Assembly (NCBI GenBank): GCA_003523085.1 | Contig: DPHD01000088.1 | Location: 1-20,716, forward strand | Direction: 5' to 3' | Length of the DNA stretch: 20,716 bases | From: Oceanospirillaceae bacterium | GTDB lineage: Bacteria > Pseudomonadota > Gammaproteobacteria > Pseudomonadales > Balneatricaceae | Shown here: positions 15,046 to 20,716 of the stretch, piece after piece | Position numbering within the stretch: position 1 is the first letter of the stretch | Layout: the number at the start of each line of letters is the position of its first letter | Translations under genes and position numbers: made by a program | The notes under the pieces: model-generated | What the model was told of the DNA's origin: nothing | The model's database searches: none | What the model saw: the letters and a program-made list of their open reading frames with translations, nothing else

Positions 15046-16318
15046 ATACGCTTTGGGCTTTGCCCTAAGTTTAACCCTGAGCCTGACCACCATAAACGCT
15101 TTTGCAGCACAGCAGCTAGACCGCATAGTGGCTGTAGTGAATGACGACATTGTTTTGCAAAGCGACTTTAATCTGCGCCTCAGTCAAATACAGCAACAAT
15201 TGGCCCAAAACAATACCCAGGCGCCGAGCCTTGATGTATTAACCTCGCAAGTTTTGGATCAGTTGATCATTGAAAATTTACAGCTTCAGCTAGCCCAAGC
15301 ACAAGGCGTGCATATTGCCGATACTAGTCTAGACCAAGCCCTTGAACGGATTGCCAAAAGCAACCAACTCAGCCTTGCCCAATTGCAACAAGCGGTGACC
15401 AACTCGGGCGACACTATGGCGCATTTTCGTGACAAAGTCCGCCAAGAAATGACCATTAATGAAATTCAAACCAGCTCGGTTAACAAACGTATTCGCGTCA
15501 GTGAACACCAAGTTGATCGCTACCTGGCATCTAACCAAGGCCAGGCCCTAGCCGAGACTGAATACGAAATCGGCCATATTCTGGTGACCCTTAGCGCCAC
15601 TCCAGATGCGCAAGAACTAGCCACAGCACAGGCAAAACTAGACCTAATTGCTGCCGAACTGGCACAAGGCAATGACTTTTTTAGCCTGGCAGCAAGCCAC
15701 TCAGACGCACTTAACGCCCTAGAAGGCGGCAACCTTGGCTGGCGCAAGGGCAGCCAGCTTCCCAGCCTATTTGCCGACCCTATTAGTGACATGCAAACGG
15801 GTGATGTGAGCCAGCCTATCCGTAATAGCAGCGGTTTTCACCTCATCAAACTCATCAATAAGCGTGGCGTGAGTGTACAAACCATCGCTCAAACTAAGGC
15901 CAACCACTTACTTATTTTACCCAATGAGATAAGAACCGCCACTCAAGCCCAAGAGCTCATTAACGAATTACATCAACGCATTGTTGACGGCGCAGACTTT
16001 TATGACCTAGCTCGCACCTTTAGTGATGATGCTAACTCGGCCCCGAGTGGTGGCGATTTAGGCTGGGTTAATCACGACCAGTTGCCGCAACTATTACAAG
16101 CTGAGTTAGAAAAGCTAGCCCTAGGCCAACTCAGCACACCCATTAAAAGTGAATCCGGTTGGCATCTATTGCAAGCCATAGAACGCCGTACCAAAGACGT
16201 AGGGCAAGCCAATTTACGCTACCAAGCCAAACAAACCATTCGCCAAAGTAAGTTTGCTGGTGAGTTAGAAAATTGGTTACGAGAAATTCGCAACCAAGCC
16301 TACATCGAGATTCGTTAA
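15029..16318 (+). CDS. surA: Periplasmic chaperone/peptidyl-prolyl isomerase SurA
   Basis: SurA escorts unfolded outer-membrane proteins across the periplasm. The 429-residue protein has a signal peptide (hydrophobic core about 7-22, cleavage after residue 26 or 27), the N-terminal chaperone region starting DRIVAVVNDDIVLQSDFNLR, and two parvulin domains at about 171-275 and 285-390. These are marked by GHILVTL...GGNLGWRKGSQLP and NHLLILP...GGDLGWVNHDQLP. A C-terminal strand follows. The ATG overlaps lptD and has AGG 5 nt upstream. Confidence 0.96.
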   Translation: MNALNKYALGFALSLTLSLTTINAFAAQQLDRIVAVVNDDIVLQSDFNLRLSQIQQQLAQNNTQAPSLDVLTSQVLDQLIIENLQLQLAQAQGVHIADTSLDQALERIAKSNQLSLAQLQQAVTNSGDTMAHFRDKVRQEMTINEIQTSSVNKRIRVSEHQVDRYLASNQGQALAETEYEIGHILVTLSATPDAQELATAQAKLDLIAAELAQGNDFFSLAASHSDALNALEGGNLGWRKGSQLPSLFADPISDMQTGDVSQPIRNSSGFHLIKLINKRGVSVQTIAQTKANHLLILPNEIRTATQAQELINELHQRIVDGADFYDLARTFSDDANSAPSGGDLGWVNHDQLPQLLQAELEKLALGQLSTPIKSESGWHLLQAIERRTKDVGQANLRYQAKQTIRQSKFAGELENWLREIRNQAYIEIR

Positions 16319-16320
16319 CC

Positions 16321-17319
16321 ATGTCCGTTGTGAGCCGATTACTCGTCACGGCGGGCGAACCCGCAGGCATTGGTCCTGATCTATGTTTAACCTTAGCCGG
16401 TCAGCCCCACCCACAGCTTTGTGATGTTGAGATTGTTATTGTTGCCGACATGGGCGTATTGCAAGACCGTGCCTGCAAGCTGGGTTTAACTATCGACTTT
16501 TGCCACTTTGACCTCAAACGCCCTGCCGCCATTACCCCTAGCAATCAACTCAAAGTACACCACGTGCCATTAGCGGTAGAAAGCCGTGCTGGCCACTTAG
16601 ATGCAGACAACGCAGGCTATGTGCTCAATACACTTAATATTGCCTGTGATGCCTGTCTGGAAGGCCGTGCTCAAGCCATGATCACCGCACCAGTTCATAA
16701 AGGCATAATTAACCATGCGGGCACGCCCTTTAGTGGCCACACCGAATACTTGCAGCAACGTTGCGGCGTAGAACAAGTGGTAATGATGTTGGCGTGTGAC
16801 GCCATGCGAGTCACCTTAGCCACCACGCATTTGCCACTGAAAGACGTGTCTGCAGCCATAACGCCTAAGCTACTAAGCCAAACATTAAACATTATAAACA
16901 ACGAGTTAAAGGCTAAATTTGGCATTGCTCAACCCTGCATTTATGTGTGTGGCCTAAACCCCCATGCAGGTGAAGACGGCCACTTAGGCCGCGAAGAGAT
17001 TGATGTTATTATCCCCGCACTGGAGCAGTTGCGTAGGGAAGGCCTTAACCTCGTTGGTCCGTTACCTGCAGATACCTTGTTTAATGCCACCAACCTTGAT
17101 CGAGCCGATGCGGTTTTGGCCATGTATCACGATCAAGGCCTACCCGTGCTAAAATACGCGGGCTTTGGTGATGCGGTAAACATCACCTTAGGTTTACCCA
17201 TTATTCGCACTTCCGTTGACCACGGCACCGCATTAGATTTGGCTGGTACCGGCCAAGCAAGCGTCAGCAGTTTATTGCAGGCCACATTACAAGCTATGCA
17301 GTTAACCAAGCTTTCTTAG
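16321..17319 (+). CDS. pdxA: 4-hydroxythreonine-4-phosphate dehydrogenase
   Basis: PdxA oxidises 4-phosphohydroxy-L-threonine in pyridoxal 5'-phosphate synthesis. From the ATG at 16321 it has 332 residues, the usual size. It contains TAGEPAGIGPD, TAPVHKGIIN, SGHTEYL, GLNPHAGEDGHLG and AMYHDQGLPVLKY; the histidines of the last three groups form the divalent metal site. A reading frame from a TTG at 16273 would lie inside surA and add 16 non-homologous residues, so it is rejected. Only 2 bp separate it from surA. Confidence 0.96.
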   Translation: MSVVSRLLVTAGEPAGIGPDLCLTLAGQPHPQLCDVEIVIVADMGVLQDRACKLGLTIDFCHFDLKRPAAITPSNQLKVHHVPLAVESRAGHLDADNAGYVLNTLNIACDACLEGRAQAMITAPVHKGIINHAGTPFSGHTEYLQQRCGVEQVVMMLACDAMRVTLATTHLPLKDVSAAITPKLLSQTLNIINNELKAKFGIAQPCIYVCGLNPHAGEDGHLGREEIDVIIPALEQLRREGLNLVGPLPADTLFNATNLDRADAVLAMYHDQGLPVLKYAGFGDAVNITLGLPIIRTSVDHGTALDLAGTGQASVSSLLQATLQAMQLTKLS

Positions 17320-17327
17320 AGACATTT

Positions 17328-18155
17328 ATGGCTAGCCCTTCTTATACCAAACAACCCAGCCCAAAAAAACACCAAGCCCGTAAGCGTTTTGGGCAAAACT
17401 TTTTGCAAGACCAAGGCATTATTCGCCATATAGTGGCTTGCATTCGCCCTAAACCAGAACAAACCATCGTTGAAATTGGCCCCGGCTTAGGCGCCATCAC
17501 CGAACACTTACTCGCATCCACGGGCAGCCTTGACGTGGTAGAGCTCGACCGCGATCTATTGCCCCATCTACGCATTGCCTTTGCCAGCTACGGCAACAAT
17601 TTGCGTATTCATGAGGCCGATGCACTTAAGTTTGACTTTAGCAGCATCAAAAGCGAGTCTAATCCTAAGTCCAAGTCTTTACGTATTGTCGGCAACTTGC
17701 CCTACAACATTTCTACGCCTCTCATCTTTCATCTGTTGGATCAAGCCGGTCTCATTGAAGACATGCATTTTATGTTGCAAAAAGAAGTGGTGTTGCGCTT
17801 AGCCGCAGGAGCGGGCACCAACAACTACGGCCGCCTGAGTATTATGGCGCAGTATTTTTGCCGTGTAGACAATTTGTTCGAAGTGCCACCAGAAGCCTTT
17901 GACCCAAGGCCCAAAGTGGATTCTGCTATTGTACGTATGGCGCCCTACGCCGAGCTCCCTCACCCAGCAAAAGATTTTAAACATTTTGAAAGCTTGGTTA
18001 AAACTGGTTTTGCCCAACGCCGCAAAACCTTGCGCAATAACTTAAAAGGCATAATTGACGACCAACAGTTGCAAAGTTTAGGCATAGACCCTAGCATTCG
18101 ACCTGAACGCTTAACCGTGGCCGACTTTGTGGCCATAAGCAACCTTCTTACTTGA
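17328..18155 (+). CDS. rsmA: 16S rRNA (adenine1518-N6/adenine1519-N6)-dimethyltransferase
   Basis: RsmA (KsgA) dimethylates two adjacent adenines near the 3' end of 16S rRNA during late 30S assembly. The 275-residue protein begins with a basic segment and KRFGQNFL. SAM motif I EIGPGLG is at 49-55, the catalytic NLPY motif at 123-126 is followed by NIST, and the C-terminal helical domain contains FAQRRKTLRNNLKG. The gene is 8 bp after pdxA and 14 bp before apaG. Confidence 0.97.
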   Translation: MASPSYTKQPSPKKHQARKRFGQNFLQDQGIIRHIVACIRPKPEQTIVEIGPGLGAITEHLLASTGSLDVVELDRDLLPHLRIAFASYGNNLRIHEADALKFDFSSIKSESNPKSKSLRIVGNLPYNISTPLIFHLLDQAGLIEDMHFMLQKEVVLRLAAGAGTNNYGRLSIMAQYFCRVDNLFEVPPEAFDPRPKVDSAIVRMAPYAELPHPAKDFKHFESLVKTGFAQRRKTLRNNLKGIIDDQQLQSLGIDPSIRPERLTVADFVAISNLLT

Positions 18156-18169
18156 GCTAGGCCCAACCG

Positions 18170-18568
18170 ATGCAAACTCCAGACCACGACTTAGACCAAG
18201 ATTACGACTTTAATGTGGGTGTGCAAACCGAATTTCTTGCCGAACAGTCGGACCCCAGCCGCAATCGTTATGTATTTGCCTACAAAATCACCATTACCAA
18301 TAGTGGTAGCCAAAGTGCCCAATTGATGAGCCGCAAATGGCTGATTACCGACGGCGACGGCAAGACCCAAGAAGTGTCTGGCGAAGGCGTTGTAGGCCAA
18401 CAGCCGGTCATCGACCCAGGCCAACGTCATCAATACACCAGCGGCACGGTACTAGAGACACAAGTAGGCAGCATGAGTGGTTTTTACCAAATGGTGGCTG
18501 CCGATGGCCATGAATTTTCTGCCCCTATACCGCCATTTACCCTGTCCTATCCTAACGCGCTACACTAA
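18170..18568 (+). CDS. apaG: ApaG (Co2+/Mg2+ efflux-associated DUF525 protein)
   Basis: ApaG is a small fibronectin type III-like protein linked to Co2+ resistance in enterobacteria; its biochemical role is unclear. The 132 residues cover the whole DUF525 domain, with NRYVFAYKITITNSGSQSAQLMSR, the glycine-rich GEGVVGQQPVIDPGQRHQYT and GSMSGFYQM. The N-terminus is a few residues longer than the E. coli protein (125). It is tightly placed between rsmA and apaH. Confidence 0.95.
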   Translation: MQTPDHDLDQDYDFNVGVQTEFLAEQSDPSRNRYVFAYKITITNSGSQSAQLMSRKWLITDGDGKTQEVSGEGVVGQQPVIDPGQRHQYTSGTVLETQVGSMSGFYQMVAADGHEFSAPIPPFTLSYPNALH

Positions 18569-18580
18569 CGGCCAAGCATC

Positions 18581-19393
18581 ATGACCAGCTATGCCGTGGG
18601 CGACATACAAGGCTGCCTAGAACCGCTCAAAGCCTTACTGGACAAAGTGAATTTTACTAGTGGGGACCAACTTTGGGTGGCTGGCGATTTAGTTAATCGC
18701 GGCCCCGACTCCCTCAATACCCTACGTTTCATTAAGTCATTAGGTAGCGACGCCAAGGTGGTGCTGGGCAACCACGACCTACACCTACTCGCCCTAGATG
18801 CCAAACAAGCCATACTCAAACCAGACGACACCTTGTTACCTATTTTTAAAGCCCATGATCGCCGCCAGTTATTACATTGGTTACAACAACAACCACTGCT
18901 GCACTACGATGCCCAATTTGACACGGTGATGACCCATGCGGGCGTGCCCCCGTGCTGGGATTTACCCCAAGCCATAGGGCACGCTCAAGAATTACAAAAC
19001 GTCCTACAGGGTAATCAGGCCCACCGCTTCTTTAGCCATATGTACGGCAACCTGCCCGACGTTTGGCACGATGATTTACACGACCTAGAACGCTGGCGCT
19101 GCATTACCAATTATTTTACTCGCATGCGCTTTGTACGCCCAGACGGTGGCCTCGACTTAGTCAACAAGGACAAACCCGACCTATCCGCCGACTACCAAAA
19201 TGCCAGCACCTTACCCTGGTTTAAATTAGTCAGCCCCGTTACAGCACGGCAAGTGTTTGGCCATTGGGCCGCCTTAGAGGGCGAAACAGGCCTAACCGAG
19301 GTGATTAACCTAGACATGGGCTGTGTATGGGGCGGCCAACTAAAACTCATGCGCTTAGACGACAGCCAATGCTTTAGCGTGGGCTGTGGCTAA
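18581..19393 (+). CDS. apaH: Symmetrical bis(5'-nucleosyl)-tetraphosphatase
   Basis: ApaH cleaves Ap4A to two ADP and removes Np4 caps from RNA. The 270-residue PPP-type metallophosphatase has GDIQGC (7-12), GDLVNRGPDS (35-44), GNHD (63-66) and a later MTHAGVPP with a metal-binding histidine; GHWAALEG supplies another conserved histidine. The gene is 12 bp after apaG. Confidence 0.96.
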   Translation: MTSYAVGDIQGCLEPLKALLDKVNFTSGDQLWVAGDLVNRGPDSLNTLRFIKSLGSDAKVVLGNHDLHLLALDAKQAILKPDDTLLPIFKAHDRRQLLHWLQQQPLLHYDAQFDTVMTHAGVPPCWDLPQAIGHAQELQNVLQGNQAHRFFSHMYGNLPDVWHDDLHDLERWRCITNYFTRMRFVRPDGGLDLVNKDKPDLSADYQNASTLPWFKLVSPVTARQVFGHWAALEGETGLTEVINLDMGCVWGGQLKLMRLDDSQCFSVGCG

Positions 19394-19447
19394 TTGCACA
19401 AACCTTACCGAAACACTAAACTGCTCATCTCTTAATAGGATACTCAT

Positions 19448-19768
19448 ATGTCTGAAATACTTTATATCGCCCCAATCGACGTTATGTGCAAAGTTGAGCA
19501 AGGCGCTTACCTGGTTGATATTCGCGATATCAACAGCTACCAAAATCACCACATTAAAAACAGCTTGCGCATTGATAACGAAATCCTGCCCGAATTTCTG
19601 CGTCAAGCCGATATGGAAAAACCCATTATCGTCTGTTGCTACCATGGCGTGAGTTCGATCCAAGCCGCAGGCTTTTTGGCCCAACAAGGGTTTGACGAAG
19701 TGTATAGTTTAGAAGGCGGTTTTGCGGCCTACTCCTTACAACAGCCCGAACATTGCAACGCCCTATGA
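19448..19768 (+). CDS. glpE: GlpE-like single-domain rhodanese (thiosulfate sulfurtransferase)
   Basis: The 106-residue protein is one rhodanese domain. It has LVDIRD (22-27), HIKNSLRI and an active-site loop with nucleophile C64 in CYHGVSS, the loop form found in E. coli GlpE. Such enzymes move sulfane sulfur from thiosulfate to thiols or cyanide; the physiological acceptor is unknown. An extra cysteine, C63, lies beside the nucleophile. The gene is 54 bp after apaH with a weak AGGAT ribosome site, and 12 bp before cca. Confidence 0.9.
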   Translation: MSEILYIAPIDVMCKVEQGAYLVDIRDINSYQNHHIKNSLRIDNEILPEFLRQADMEKPIIVCCYHGVSSIQAAGFLAQQGFDEVYSLEGGFAAYSLQQPEHCNAL

Positions 19769-19780
19769 GATTAGGCCTTT

Positions 19781-20716
19781 ATGACCACTAGCCAAACCTA
19801 CCTCGTCGGCGGCGCTGTACGTGATCAGTTACTGGGCTTGCCAGTGCACGAACACGACTACGTGGTGGTGGGCAGTACACCAGAAGCATTGGTGGCTCAA
19901 GGCTACACTCAAGTAGGCAAAGACTTTCCGGTTTTTTTGCACCCGCAAAGTAAACAAGAATATGCGCTGGCGCGTACCGAACGAAAGGCAGGCCAGGGTT
20001 ACCAAGGATTTGACGTTTATGCCTCACCACAGGTGACCTTAGAAGAAGACCTCTTGCGGCGCGACCTTACCATCAACGCCATCGCTCAAGCCGATGACGG
20101 CAGCCTAATCGACCCCTACGGTGGCCAGCAAGACATACAGGCCAAACTCATTCGCCATGTGTCGCCCGCCTTCAGCGAAGACCCGCTTAGGGTATTACGT
20201 GCCGCACGTTTTGCCGCCCATTTACATCACTTAGATTTTAACATTGCTCCAGAAACCCAGGCGTTGCTGATCACCTTAGTGCGCTCGGGCGAACTCAACA
20301 CCCTAGCTAAAGAACGTATCTGGCAAGAAACCTGCAAAGCCCTCACCAGCCAAAGCCCATGGGTTTATTTTGAAGTTCTGGAACAATGTGGTGCGTTAGA
20401 ACAGCTCATGCAACCGTTGGCCGAGTTACTAAGCCGCAAGCCTCAGGCCCTCAGCGGCCTACAATTATTAAGCCAAACGGATGCCCGCGTTGATTTACGT
20501 TTGGCAATCATTCTATACCAGCTTAACAAGTTACAAATAGAAGACTTAGCGCTTCAAATCAAGCTCCCCAATGCGCCCAAAACATTGGCCCTAGCCATTA
20601 GTAACCACCAGCGTGCTCTACGCGCCTACGACGAACTGGATGCACCCCAAAGGCACCACTTATTAAGCAGCCTTGGGCTCATCCGCAAACCCGAATTATT
20701 AGCCGCGTTAATGACC
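19781..20716 (+). CDS. cca: CCA tRNA nucleotidyltransferase (partial, 3' end outside window)
   Basis: Cca adds or repairs the CCA end of tRNAs. The window holds the first 312 codons. The nucleotidyltransferase head is clear: YLVGGAVRDQLLGLPV (7-22), the metal-binding pair E24 and D26 in HEHDYVVVG, DFPVFLHP, EYALARTERK, EEDLLRRDLTINAIA and DPLRVLRAARFAA. E24 stands where E. coli has D21. From residue 200 onward the protein is shorter than E. coli Cca, and the HD phosphohydrolase motif is missing: CHDLGK in E. coli aligns with LYQLNK here. This therefore looks like the form without 2'3'-cyclic phosphodiesterase and phosphatase activity. Confidence 0.95.
   Translation, partial: MTTSQTYLVGGAVRDQLLGLPVHEHDYVVVGSTPEALVAQGYTQVGKDFPVFLHPQSKQEYALARTERKAGQGYQGFDVYASPQVTLEEDLLRRDLTINAIAQADDGSLIDPYGGQQDIQAKLIRHVSPAFSEDPLRVLRAARFAAHLHHLDFNIAPETQALLITLVRSGELNTLAKERIWQETCKALTSQSPWVYFEVLEQCGALEQLMQPLAELLSRKPQALSGLQLLSQTDARVDLRLAIILYQLNKLQIEDLALQIKLPNAPKTLALAISNHQRALRAYDELDAPQRHHLLSSLGLIRKPELLAALMT

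Noticed and set aside
16273..16320. A longer pdxA frame from a TTG at 16273.
   Set aside because: It lies inside surA, adds non-homologous residues, and the ATG at 16321 gives the family's normal start.
1..20716. CRISPR arrays, tRNA or rRNA genes, prophage or integrase genes.
   Set aside because: None seen: no regularly spaced repeats, no cloverleaf or rRNA sequence, and no phage or recombinase proteins.

Overview
The window is a stretch of gammaproteobacterial chromosome. The strongest evidence is the right half: lptD-surA-pdxA-rsmA-apaG-apaH in unbroken order, an arrangement typical of gammaproteobacteria. A TrpR-type repressor, a djlA homologue and a Lrp-linked putA fit the same picture. 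Genus cannot be fixed from sequence alone; a marine, Oceanospirillales- or Cellvibrionales-like organism would be my guess.

Layout. Positions 1-5210 hold a bifunctional proline-degrading PutA on the minus strand, a divergent Lrp/AsnC regulator that probably controls it, and a hydroxypyruvate isomerase. A dispersed repeat with two hairpins lies between the last two genes, and part of it recurs exactly at the putA stop codon. Positions 5211-7057 hold a tartronate semialdehyde reductase-like enzyme (divergent from the isomerase; together they suggest glyoxylate/hydroxypyruvate/glycerate metabolism), a small DUF1059 protein and an isochorismatase-fold hydrolase. Positions 7058-7957 are a more AT-rich accessory patch carrying a BrnT/BrnA toxin-antitoxin pair behind a perfect 11-bp inverted repeat.

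Positions 7958-12509 are a minus-strand gene series: djlA, rpe, gph, then trpR-trpE-trpG. The three trp genes are joined by 4-bp start/stop overlaps and have their own candidate promoter. A perfect palindrome resembling a TrpR operator lies between its -35 and -10, so the repressor and the first committed enzyme of tryptophan synthesis appear to be one autoregulated unit. A strong intrinsic terminator follows trpG; trpD and trpC are not here.

Positions 12724-20716 are a plus-strand gene series for outer-membrane biogenesis and housekeeping: lptD, surA, pdxA, rsmA, apaG, apaH, a GlpE-like rhodanese, and cca, which runs off the end of the window. The Cca lacks the HD phosphohydrolase residues present in the E. 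coli enzyme.

No stretch longer than about 300 bases lacks a gene. I did not find a wholly new system. The most interesting items are the self-contained trpREG unit, the BrnTA pair with an operator reaching almost to a start codon that lacks a Shine-Dalgarno sequence, and the repeat that supplies gene ends.
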